The notes under the pieces are model-generated. The model did no database searches. It was not told the origin of the DNA and saw only the letters and a program-made list of their open reading frames with translations. Both the position numbers and the translations under genes were made by a program. 64,000 bases of DNA from Platanthera guangdongensis (taxonomy: Eukaryota > Streptophyta > Magnoliopsida > Asparagales > Orchidaceae): NCBI GenBank assembly GCA_039583875.1, contig CM077165.1, forward strand, positions 69,428,757 through 69,492,756, written 5' to 3'. Positions 1-9,649 of the stretch are shown one piece after another (within the stretch, counting starts at the first letter, position 1; the number at the start of each line of letters is the position of its first letter).

Positions 1-112
1 TTTGTGTCCTAGAGTCTAGGCCAAGTCCTTAGAGTCAACATCAGATGGACCAGCTTTCAACAAGACTATCAAAGACTCAAGACTTAGAAGATTTCAAGAC
101 TAAGTAAAATGA

Positions 113-665
113 GTTCGACGTTCGTCGAACTCAGGTCGACGAAAGGCGTTCTGAGCTCGACGATCTTGAGACATTTCTCTGTGCTGAGCTCTATGATCGT
201 TGTTCTCTGTTCAACGAAGATGGAGATACTTATACAAACTAAAGTCAGGGTAACTCCAGATTTTTTCTAAGTCCAACTTCAGGCTTTGGTCGACGAACAA
301 GATTCTGAGCTCGACGAACTTGGACCTCAAGTTAACAACTTCTCAGGTCGACGAAGTCAACTTCTCAGGTCGACGAATTCAGTACTCTACTCGATGATTT
401 TTGGTCTACGATTTGAATCCTTCTCAGCCAGAGACCTCTCAGATTCTAAGTCCACAATCATTCTTCGGTCGACGAATTTTGGATCTCAGTTCGACGAATA
501 AAAATTGTCTGTTCGACGAATAAAGATTGTCAGTTTGACGAATATTGTAGCAGAATTGACAAGTTTCCCTTGAAGACTAATTGCTATTGTCTGGTCGACG
601 AAGTCATCAGCTCAGCTCGACAAACTGTTAACTCAGCTCGACGATTTGTGTGCTTCGTTGGACGA
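113..665. repeat. Dispersed TCGACGAA / TTCGTCGA short repeats in element D
   Basis: The core GGTCGACGAA or GCTCGACGA recurs about fifteen times in 550 bp, often paired with the reverse TTCGTCGAAC. The spacing is irregular, so this is a cluster of short CpG-bearing palindromic sites (TCGA, GTCGAC) rather than a strict tandem array. It resembles in kind, though not in sequence, the GTGTCGACAC arrays of elements A, B and C. Confidence 0.7.
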
Positions 666-1174
666 TTCCAGACTACGTCTTCTCTAGTTTTCTGTCCCTT
701 TTCTTGACAATGATTCATGAGTAATTAATGTTGAATCTTCCCGGAATGTTACCATTAGAACGAGCATTGATCATGGATTATTACATGTCGTTTTTCCATG
801 GGACAGTTAGGGAATTCATTGATTACTGCTTCCTTCCCAGGCCGACTGCATTACTGCTCAAAGATTCAAATTCCGAGTGTTCTTCAGTCAGTCTCAGAAG
901 AAAAAAAAAGATTAAGCAGTGACAGAGACACACAACAAGAAATCACTTTCAAGAAAACTTACAGAAATCAAAAAAGTTTCAGACTGCAATCAGCCTCAGC
1001 CAGAGAACATCATTTTCAATCCTACAGGACAACTTCAGAAAGACAACAATCTCTATCTGTCAAAGAAGTTCCTGAAGTAAACTCGGGTCAAGGCAATCAA
1101 GTTTTGAAGACCTGTCACCCTAAAGCAGTGCTCCAGAATTCCTGATCCATTCAAGATCTCAGGGGGGAGCAATC

Positions 1175-1612
1175 TGCTGAAATCAATCCACTAGTCTTCT
1201 CAGTTGTTATTGAGAAAGAGAAGACACCATCACCCTTTTTTCCATCCTCTATACAGGGTTTTAATTCCCTTGAAAATTATTCCTGGTTGCAAGTATCCTA
1301 CCAAAAGACTTGAGGTTTTGGTTTTTGAGCACCTGAACAAAAGCTCATTAGTGTCAGGCACCTGATCAAAAACTCGAGTGGATTCCTACCAGGGTGGTAA
1401 AAGAGTGGATGTACCCAGGTTGGGGAACCACTATAAATTTCTTGTGTCGTCTGGTTGCCCTTTTTCTTTTGTTTTGGCTGTGTTCTATGATTGGTTAGGT
1501 TGCTGTGCTTATTTCTTTATTTGCTAATCCGTTCACTAAGGATTATAACAAAAGTTGTAAAACGATTGTAGAGAGCACAATACTCTATTCACCCCCCCTC
1601 TAGAGTATTTCA
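1175..1612 (+). repeat. Candidate 3' LTR of element D
   Basis: It would start TGCTGAAAT directly after a polypurine-like AGGGGGGAGCAATC and end ATTTCA, about 438 bp, short for this group. The right end is secure by comparison with A, B and C. The left end is an inference from the polypurine tract. If the tract is fortuitous, the LTR extends further left, possibly beyond the window. Confidence 0.45.
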
Positions 1613-1930
1613 GATCTAACCTGCACTTTCATTGATCGAGACCAGTAGTCTGATACCAAATTGTAACACACCTTATCTGTCACATAGCTTATAGCGGTAG
1701 GTCCAGCCGAGGCCCAACCCCATATACCACATACAGACTGAAGGGTTACGCAATGAAACCATCCTTCCAACAACCAACGTCCTACACAGAGTACATTCTA
1801 GCGGAAGCATTTTAAATGTTGCAAAATAAGAACCCAACCATAGCATGAATGTCCACTAACATTAACAACCCAAAGAGAATGAGCGTACAAATACACAAGT
1901 ACATGGCCTTATGGCCTTACAGGAGTTTAC
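1613..1930 (-). mobile_element. Element G, piece 1: Tekay-like chromovirus LTR end and primer site
   Basis: On the minus strand an LTR ends ...TGTTACA at 1662 and is followed at 1661-1640 by a primer site TGGTATCAGACTACTGG, close to the initiator-Met tRNA type. From 1662 to 1930 the sequence matches the start of the element F LTRs (26826, 33904 and 25069 onward). At 1930 it is interrupted by element A and resumes at 14632 with the matching next part of the LTR. Element D interrupts its internal region at 1612/1613. Confidence 0.8.
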
Positions 1931-2074
1931 TGTTGGGTACATTGGAAAATGTGTACCAGATTTGAAGAAGTCTCACCCTACTCAATGATATACATCAAGG
2001 TGTATTTGATATGCTTTGAGTTTATATGCACAGGTTAAGTAATTGCAGGAAATGCAGAAAAGTTTCTAAGTCCA

Positions 2075-2770
2075 TGTGTCGACACCTAGAGGTGAAGTGT
2101 CGACACTTATGAAAGCTTGTGTCGACACCTAGAGAAGCTGTGTCGACACTTGGAGTAATTGTGTCGACACAAGGAAAGGCAGAGTCGACACCAGAAGAAA
2201 AGTGTCGACACATACAGACAGTGTCGACACACTGTGAAGAATTGTCAACATAATCTTTGTCAACACTTAGAGGCAGTGTCGACACTCAGAGAAGCTTTGT
2301 CGACATCAAATGTGTCGACACCAGGAGGCTGTGTCGACACTCAGCAAGCTTCACCAAAGTTAAAGTACTTGTGTCGACAAAAAGGAGATGTGTCGACACT
2401 CAGCAAGTTTTCAACACAAGAAGGCATGTGTCGACACAAAGGAGATGTGTCGACACTCAGCAAGTTTTCAACACAAGAAGGCATGTGTCGACACAAAGGA
2501 GTTTTGTCGACATACAGCAGAATTCAACTAAGTGTTAAAGAAGAAGTACTTGTGTCGACACACTCAATCAGTGTCGACACATTCAACAGAAGGCTTGTGT
2601 CGACACACAGAATCAGTGTCGACACATTCTGAAGAAGCAGAGTCGAGAAGCGGTTACAACAACACAAGGAGTTGTGTCGACACCATCAAGGCTAGTGTCG
2701 ACACTTAGTCTACTTGTGTCGACACTTAGTCTATTTGTGTCGACACATAATGACTATCTGTCTCGACACT
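2075..2770. repeat. GTGTCGACAC palindrome array in U3 of element A 5' LTR
   Basis: About twenty perfect copies of the 10-bp palindrome GTGTCGACAC and several one-mismatch copies fall in about 700 bp, spaced roughly 15-45 bp apart with varied spacers. Each copy holds a SalI-type GTCGAC, one CpG, and two TGTC cores facing each other. Open frames crossing this stretch (2022-2285, 2159-2632, 2257-2538) only reflect the repeat and are not genes. Confidence 0.95.
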
Positions 2771-2871
2771 TTCAGACAGTGACAATGATTTCAAGAAGTG
2801 ACTGGATGACTTGTCAGCTGTCATTTCAACCGGTCAACTACAACTGTCAGAGTTATAAGAAGTTCGTTAGA

Positions 2872-2911
2872 AACCGGATCAGCCGGTTATCTTCGAGGAA
2901 GACTATATAAA
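2872..2911 (+). promoter_or_regulatory. Core promoter of element A 5' LTR (inverted repeat plus TATA box)
   Basis: AACCGG-ATCAG-CCGGTT at 2872-2888 is followed 15 bp later by TATATAAA (2904-2911). The same pair is conserved in the 3' LTR (TATA at 13697-13704), in element C (54660-54699) and in element B on the minus strand (39483-39522). Position downstream of the palindrome array fits the U3/R boundary. Confidence 0.75.
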
Positions 2912-3853
2912 GACCTTTTTCCTTCAACAGAAAAGCATTGATCACAATTAATCAAACAATCAATCAACAGATTATTCATTGAATATCAATAACAGATTGA
3001 AGATCTACACAGAGATCTAACAACACAAAAGAAGAAGACCTTCGACAGAAGATCTAAGAAGTTGGAGAGAGAGAGCTCCTTCTAAGAAGAGCAGCTGCTG
3101 AATCAGGCTGCTAAGTAAGATTCAGATTGAGATCTGAATCTCAAGACAAAAGTTGATTGAAGATCATCTTCACAGGAGATTCAACCCTACTGAGTTCTAA
3201 TTTAAGAAGCTTTGAAGAAAGCTAAGGGAGGTTAATCTCTGCCAAGTTCTTCCAAGAACTCATCAAGAAGCCAGTCAACTCATCTCTCTCTGTCAGATTT
3301 GTGGTTAATTACTTTGTATTATCAAATTCCTGTAGGATCTTGTATAGATCTGAGTTGTAAGCCTAAATCTATAAAGGCTGAGGTAGGACTTTTGAGCCTG
3401 AGTGTAGGAGAATCAATTCTCTGAGTGTAGGCCTTGTTGAAGGCTGAGGTAGGGCTGTTTAGCCTGAGTGTAGGTCTTGTTGAAGACTGAGTGGTAGGGC
3501 TTTGTGCCTGAGTTGTAGGAGTGGGGACACTCTGAGTTGTAGGAACCTGTTTGGGGTTCTGAGCTGTAGGATCTAAAGATCTAAGGAGTAGTGCAGAAGT
3601 TAGGCCGAATCTAGTACACTACTAGATAGGCGAAGGGGGAAAGTGGATCTACCCAGACCTTGGGGAACCACTATAAAAATTTTTGTCCACTCTGTGTTTG
3701 TTTATTTCTGTGATTGCTGAGCTAGCTGTGCTGAATTGCTATAGAAAATTTCAAATACAGGTTTAATTGTTCAGTGTTTCTGCCTTAAATTTAAAAAGGT
3801 AAAGTTCACCTATTCACCCCCCCTCTAGGTGGTTAGGCACTATTTCTTTCAAG

Positions 3854-3866
3854 TGGTATCAGAGCC
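3854..3866 (+). other. Primer-binding site of element A (initiator-Met tRNA type)
   Basis: TGGTATCAGAGCC lies two bases after the LTR end. It matches the 3' end of plant initiator methionine tRNA, the usual primer of Ty1/copia elements. Confidence 0.9.
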
Positions 3867-3941
3867 AGGTTACTCAAAGAGGGACATAACAGTCTGAGTA
3901 AGATCCTGTAGATAGATTCAGAACAAACAAGAATCAAGAAA

Positions 3942-5978
3942 ATGGGTTCTAGTGAGAATCACGAAGAGTTGGGGTCCATGAAATTGTCAATATGTAGAAA
4001 AGAGATATTTGGCATATGGAAAGAGAGTGTTAGACTTTTTATGGAAGCCTCTGACACAAGAATATATATTATAGTTAAAGAAGGCCCATATGTGCCAATG
4101 AAGATATCCATTCTGGATGCAAATCAAAAACTCCCAAGGACTTCTCTAAAATGACTAAAGATGAAATCATTCTGGACACTATGGACAAGAGAGACCAGAA
4201 TATTATTGTTAGTGCCATTGATGATGCAACATTTCAGAACTTAATTCATTGTAAAACCTCTAAAGAAATGTGGGACACATTACTAGTTTATATGGAGGGA
4301 TAAGAAGAAGTAAGACAAGATAGGAAGTTCTTGTTAAATCAGGAATATGAAAGCTTCAGACAAGGAAAGTCTGATAGCATTAAAGAATTTTACAAGAAGT
4401 TCTATAGGATAGTCAATGAATTGATGTCCTATGGAAGAGAATTTAGCAACTATGAGCTGAATGACAAGTTCTTAAGACCCTGACTAAGGACTGGGACACT
4501 AAGATTTGTGCCATTAGGGAAGTGTCCAAACTAGCTGACATACCTCCTCCAACTTTGTTTGGAAAACTGTTATCTTATGAGATGCAGTTAATGGCTAGAA
4601 AGGAGGAAGAGAAGACTACTAGAGTGGAGCACAAGGAAAGATCTGTGGCCTTCAAGATTGAAGCCACTAGGAAGTATAGAAGCAAGTCTCCATCTCCACC
4701 TCAAATAGTTTTTGATGCTGTGACAGATAATTCAGAAAGCAAGAATTCAGATAGCAGTGAAAGTGATGAAGAATTTGCTGCTTTTACTAGGCATTTTCAA
4801 AAGTTTCTGAAGAAGAAGTAGTAGAGGTCTAAACCTTCCACTTCTTCGGCAAAAGATGATTACTATCAGAAAAGGAAGTCATCAAGGAATGACAGAAGCA
4901 GTTCCAAGCCAAGCAAAGCTATATCATCAAAGATTGTGTGCTATTGCTGCAATAGATAGAGACATGTAGTTGCTGACTGTCCTGAAAAGAGGAAGGAGTC
5001 TGCTGACAAAAAGAAGACTCAGTTTAAGGGGAAAAAGGAAAAGTCCTTTGTTGCTAAGAAAGACAAAAGTCTGACAGATCAGTCATCTTCAGAAACAGAA
5101 TCAGAAGCTGAAGCCTACATTGGACTATTTGCTGAAGAGGAAGAGATGAGTTCATGCAGCTAATGAACTCAATTTATGAGCATGAGGACCATCAGTGCAA
5201 GGGACTGATGACTTTATCTGAAGGAGACAAGATCCAGGATCAGCCTGGACCAAGTAAGGTACAAAGTTGTTCTTCTAGTTCAATTTATAGTACTGAGTCA
5301 GAATCAGATACATCTGCATCAAGTGATGTGGGTGGGTCTGAATCTGAAGGAGATATTCATCAGTTAATTGATGAATATAGGGACTTGTTGCAGGCCTTGA
5401 AGAAAAGCAAAACCTTGGCCAAAACTCAGGCAAAGGAGATTGCTAGTCTTAAATTGGTTGTTGCTGATTCAGACAAGTTGTTAGATCAGAAACTGAATGA
5501 AATAGCCAGACTGAAGAACATTACTGTTATTCAGATGGGTACTATTACATTTAAGAATGATCAAACTAGAAATCTGTAGGTTAGACTTCAGAAGGAGAGA
5601 GAGATAGTAGCAAGTTTTTCTAAACCTAAATCTATTTAACCCTTGATAGATGAGTTTGTGCCTCAAAAGGGTAAGACTGGATTGGGGTTTAAAAAACCTG
5701 CCTGGACTGCTAGGTCCAAATCTAAGGGCAAAGCCCCAGCACAGAACATAAAGCCTGCTGTAGGTACTTCAGCCAGGGTAGTACCTAAACAAAGGTACAA
5801 CAGGTTTGAGTGTTGGTGTTGTGGCAAGATAGGCCACTTTGCCATAGATTGTTGGCATAATTCAAGTGTCAAGGAGAGTAGCAAACTGCCTGCTAGAAGA
5901 GCTACAAGTAGTTTTGTTAAAAGTCAGACTAACCTGCACCAAGGACCCAAGAGTTATTTGGGTTCTAAGGTTAAGTAA
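3942..5978 (+). pseudogene. Element A gag, broken
   Basis: Capsid and nucleocapsid gene of the retrotransposon, aligned here to the intact gag of element C. The start MGSSEN at 3942 matches the C start. Recognisable parts are the N-terminal copia gag domain (3942-4600), a serine/acidic stretch, a first CCHC knuckle near 4939-4980 that now contains a stop, a coiled-coil-prone segment near 5350-5570, and a second knuckle CWCCGKIGHFAIDC near 5812-5853. Damage includes a frameshift near 4137, TAA near 4302, paired TAG codons at 4819-4824, TAG at 4957-4959, a frameshift near 5140 and TAG near 5577. It ends in the sequence GSKVK then TAA at 5976-5978, in frame with pol downstream. Confidence 0.85.
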
Positions 5979-8900
5979 TCTGTTTTGCAGGTGAGTCCAA
6001 GTGGTCATGCCCCTATATGGTACTTGGACAGTGGATGTTCTAGGCACATGATTGGAACTAGGGGGTTGCTGAAGGACTATACACATATCAAGGATGGCCC
6101 TAAAGTTACCTTTGGTGGTTCAGAAAAAGGAATCATCAAAGGCTTTGGTAACATTTCTAGTAACCTGATTACAATTACACAAGTGGCTTATGTAAATGGT
6201 TTGAAACATAACCTCATTAGCATAAGTCAGCTGAGTGATTTAGGGTATGACATCTCATTTGTCAAGAATGGTTGTCATATCAAAAGGTCAAGTGATCAAA
6301 ACATCATTCTGACAGGATATAGGAAGAGAAATGTCTATTGTCTTGACTTGGTATGTGAGAACAATGTTTCTCCTATTTGTCTTGTAGCTGATGAGAAAGT
6401 CTCACATTGTGTTAAATGGTACAAGAGGCTGGCTCATCTTAACTATAAGATAATTGGCCAACTCTTTAACAAAGAGTTAGTGAGGAATGGTCCTCAAGTT
6501 AAGTGTATAAAGGATGGGATATGCTCAGCTTGTCAAAAAGGCAAGCAGACCAAATCCACCTTTCATAGCCTTGAGAACAAGGATTCTGTGAGGTGTCTAT
6601 ACCTCTTGCATATGGATCTTTTTGGTCATATGCCAGTTCACAGCCTAGGTAGGAAGGTCTACACATTTGTGGTTGTAGATGACTATTCAAGATATTCCTA
6701 GGTGTTCTTCCTAAGACAAAAATTTGAAACCCCAAGTATCTAATATAGTTTTGTTAAACAAATTCGAAATGAATTGGACAGTACAGTGGTCAAAATCAGA
6801 AGTGACCATGGTACTGAATTTCAGTCTGAAAGTATGACAAAACTATGTGAAGAGTTTGGGATTTTTCAGGAATTTTCCTCACCAAGAACACCTCAGCAAA
6901 ATGGTATTGCTGAAAGGAAGAATAGAACCTTGATAGAGGCTGGTAGAACCCTATTGAGTGACACTTCTCTCCCAGAATATTTCTGGGCTGAGGCAGTAAA
7001 TACTGCTTGTCATGTGATCAATATGACTACTATCACCAAGAGCCATAAGAAGACCCCCTATGAGATTGTGAAGGACAGAAAACCAAATTTATCCTATTTC
7101 AGGATCTTTGGTTGCAAGTGCTATATACTTAACAATGGAAAGTCTTATCAACCAAGTTTGCTGCCAAATCCCAAGAGGGGATCTTTGTTGGGTACATCAA
7201 CAATAGTAAGGCTTATAGGGTCTACAACTTGATTACTCAAGTTATAGAAGAGTCTGTACATATAGTTTTTGATGAAGCAAGACTCATTAACTGTGAATTG
7301 CCAAGTAGTATTTGCAGCTCTACAGTTGTAACTGAGAGGATGGACAAGCTTACCATAATAGAAGGTTCTTCTACAAGTCAGCAAGTGGAAGATGGTGGCT
7401 GCTGTCTAGGGGGAGTACAAGATACTCCTGATGCTGAAGAAGACCAAGAGGTGCAGCTAAATGAAGAGACTGAAGGTGTACAACCTGAAGACAGGCTGCC
7501 TCCAGCAATTAGGCACTTAAAGGATCATCCAACCAATCAAATAATTGGAGATTCCAGACAAGGAGTGCAAACAAGGAGCAGGAATCTGAGTACAGTTCTT
7601 TACTCCAGTTTCCTATCCCAAGTAGAGCCAAAGAAATTTGAAGAAGCAGTTCTAGACTCTCATTGGATTGAGGCCATGCAAGAAGAGCTGAATCAATTCA
7701 AAAGATGCAAGGTCTGGAAGCTAGTACCTAAACCCAAGGACCACAACATTATTAGAACTAAGTGGTTCTTTAGGAACAAGTTGGATGAGAATGGAATCAT
7801 CATAAAGAATAAAGCTAGACATGTTGCAAAGGGATATAGGCAGGAAGAAGGTATTGATTTTGATCAAACTTTTGCTCCTGTAGCAAGACTGGAAGCAATC
7901 AGGATGTTCCTTGCCTATGCAACATATCAAGGGTTCAAGGTATATCAAATGGATGTAAAGTCAGCTTTTCTGAATGGAAATTTGAAGGAAGAAGTCTATG
8001 TAGAGCAGCAATCAGGTTTTGTTGATTCTCTTAAACCTGATTATGTATATAGACTTAGGAAGGCTTTGTATGGGTTAAAACAAGCTCCAAGGGCTTGGTA
8101 TGAAACCCTGTCTAGTTTCCTCATTGAGAACAAATTCTCAAGGGGGAAAATAGACAAGACTCTATTCCTTAGGGAATCTAAAGGCAAGATTATCTTAGTC
8201 CAAATATATGTAGATGACATTATATTTGGGTCTACAGAAAGTAGTGTTTGCAGAAAGTTTACAAAACTTACGCAAGGACAATTTGAAATGAGTAGTATGG
8301 GGGAACTTAAGTTCTTCTTGGGTCTCCAAGTTAGACAGACTGAAGATGGCTTGTTCATATGCCAATCTAAGTTCACCCTAGAGTTGATAAAGAAGTATGG
8401 TATGAAATCATCCACTACCATGAAAACTCCTATGGGGACAAGCATGTCTCTAAGCAAAGATGATGCAGGGAAACCTGTAGATGAAACTTTGTATAGAGGG
8501 ATAGCTGGCTCCCTACTGTATTTGACTGCTAGTAGACCAGATATCATGTATGCTACATGTGTCTATGCTAGGTACCAAGCATGCCCTAAAGAATCTCATC
8601 TGACAGCAGTCAAAAGGATTTTGAGATATCATAAGGGCATACCTTATCTAGGCCTTTGGTACCCTAGGAATGGAGATTTTTTACTGACAGGTTATTCAGA
8701 TGCAGATTTTGCAGGCTGTAAAGAAGATAGGAAGAGTACTACAGGAACCTGTCAATTTCTAGGTGGAAGGCTGGTGTCTTGGAGCAGTAAGAAGCAGACC
8801 AGTGTGGCCATCTACACAGCTGATTCAGAATATGTTGCTGCAGGAAGCTGCTATGCATAACTTTTATGGATTCAACACCAGCTAGAAGATTATGGTATTC

Positions 8901-9151
8901 AAGTAAGTAGAACACCTTTACTTTGTGATTCTACAAGTGCCATTTCTATTGCAAATAATCATGTCTCCCATAGTAGGACTAAGCATATAGAAATTAAATA
9001 CCACTTTCTTAGAGAACATGTAGAAAAAGGAGACATTTCACTAGAATATGTTAAGACAGATAGTCAGATAGCTGATATGTTAACTAAGTCCCTAGATGAA
9101 AACAAATTCAATAATTTTAAAATTGAATTAGGAATGTTAAACTTAGAATAA
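5979..9151 (+). pseudogene. Element A pol: protease, integrase, RT, RNase H, broken
   Basis: Same frame as gag after the UAA. Protease motif YLDSGCSRHM near 6021-6050. GAG-pre-integrase with a CSAC..KGK signature near 6520. Integrase core with HMDLFG (6608 on), IRSDHGTEFQ (6795 on) and NGIAERKNRT (6900 on), so the DDE residues persist. Reverse transcriptase with YVDD near 8206-8217. RNase H with GYSDADF near 8692. Breaks: TGG to TAG at 6699-6701, TAA near 6740, a frameshift between about 7145 and 7200, and TAA at 8858-8860. The final stop is 9149-9151. Not functional as it stands. Family assignment is firm. Confidence 0.9.
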
Positions 9152-9179
9152 GTTTAAAAAATTGGCTAAGTAAAATGGT

Positions 9180-9649
9180 GTCAACACAAGGAATTGTCTC
9201 TGTCGACACATAGAAGTGGTGTCGACATTTCAGAGAAATGGTGTCGACAAATCTAGACAGTCTATGTCGACACTTCAGAGAATTAGTGTCGACACATGTA
9301 GAGTAGGTGTCAACACATTCAGGGTGTTGTCGACACTTAGGATTTACACAGAATTCGTCGAGTAGAGTATTCGACTATTCGTCGAGCGCAGATGTATAAG
9401 TGTCGACACATATATTTTGTCTACTTTATTTGTGTCGACACATAGTTGTCGAGACATTAGAAGTAAGTGTCGACACTTTTCAACAGTGTCGACACATTTC
9501 AAGTATTTTGACGCGCCTTTTCACCTTCGATTTTAGAAAGGTATAAATAGGTCTTCACCATTGTTTGTCGACATGCTCACCATAGTTTTGAGACCAAACT
9601 TGTGTGTCAACATTTCTCTTCTCTAAATTCAAAATTTCTTCAAACCCTA
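9180..9649 (+). promoter_or_regulatory. Palindrome array and TATA box between pol and extra ORF of element A
   Basis: The stretch 9180-9510 carries about eleven GTGTCGACAC-type sites (about five perfect, the rest one or two mismatches). TATAAATA follows at 9542-9549, 108 bp before the extra-ORF ATG. The order palindromes, TATA, ATG copies the layout of the LTR U3 promoter. Element C has the same arrangement at 60930-61415. I read this as an internal promoter. No transcript evidence is available from sequence alone. Confidence 0.6.

Larger units (their letters stand above)
1..1612 (+). mobile_element. Element D: 3' part of a Sirevirus-like Ty1/copia retrotransposon
   Basis: The right end has the same layout as the LTR ends of elements A and C: a block ending GGGGAACCACTATAAA near 1420-1437, a C-run CACCCCCCCTCTAGA near 1590-1604, and a terminal TTTCA at 1612. 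What follows 1612 is chromovirus internal sequence, not a primer site, so this is a 3' or solo LTR end. A purine tract at 1161-1170 (AGGGGGGAGC) then TG at 1175 suggests the LTR starts there. The sequence before it (1-1160) would be internal 3' sequence. No pol-like frame is visible. Two frames of 64 and 115 codons at 728-1145 match nothing I recognise. The left part of the element lies outside the window. Confidence 0.6.
1931..3851 (+). repeat. 5' LTR of element A
   Basis: 1921 bp, TG...CA. U3 holds the palindrome array (about 2075-2770), then the inverted repeat AACCGGATCAGCCGGTT and TATATAAA. The remainder carries a tract rich in 'gaggtaggg/gagtgtagg' phrases (3350-3560) and a conserved block around 3641-3680 ending in GGGGAACCACTATAAA. 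It differs from the 3' LTR by scattered substitutions of a few per cent in the part compared by eye and by one deletion of about 18 bp near 2985-3002. The insertion is therefore neither brand new nor very old. Confidence 0.93.

Noticed and set aside
728..1145. Frames of 64 and 115 codons in element D as a small gene
   Set aside because: No recognisable motif, the two frames overlap, and the position is the non-coding 3' part of a retrotransposon.
2022..2632. Overlapping 87-157 codon frames with Cys-Arg-His and Val-Asp-Thr repeats
   Set aside because: They are translations of the palindrome array in different frames; the same occurs at 12815-13425 and 53530-54503. No start context or conservation beyond the DNA repeat.
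3854..3866. TGGTATCAGAGCC and similar as parts of tRNA genes
   Set aside because: They are primer-binding sites next to LTR ends. No cloverleaf sequence surrounds them.
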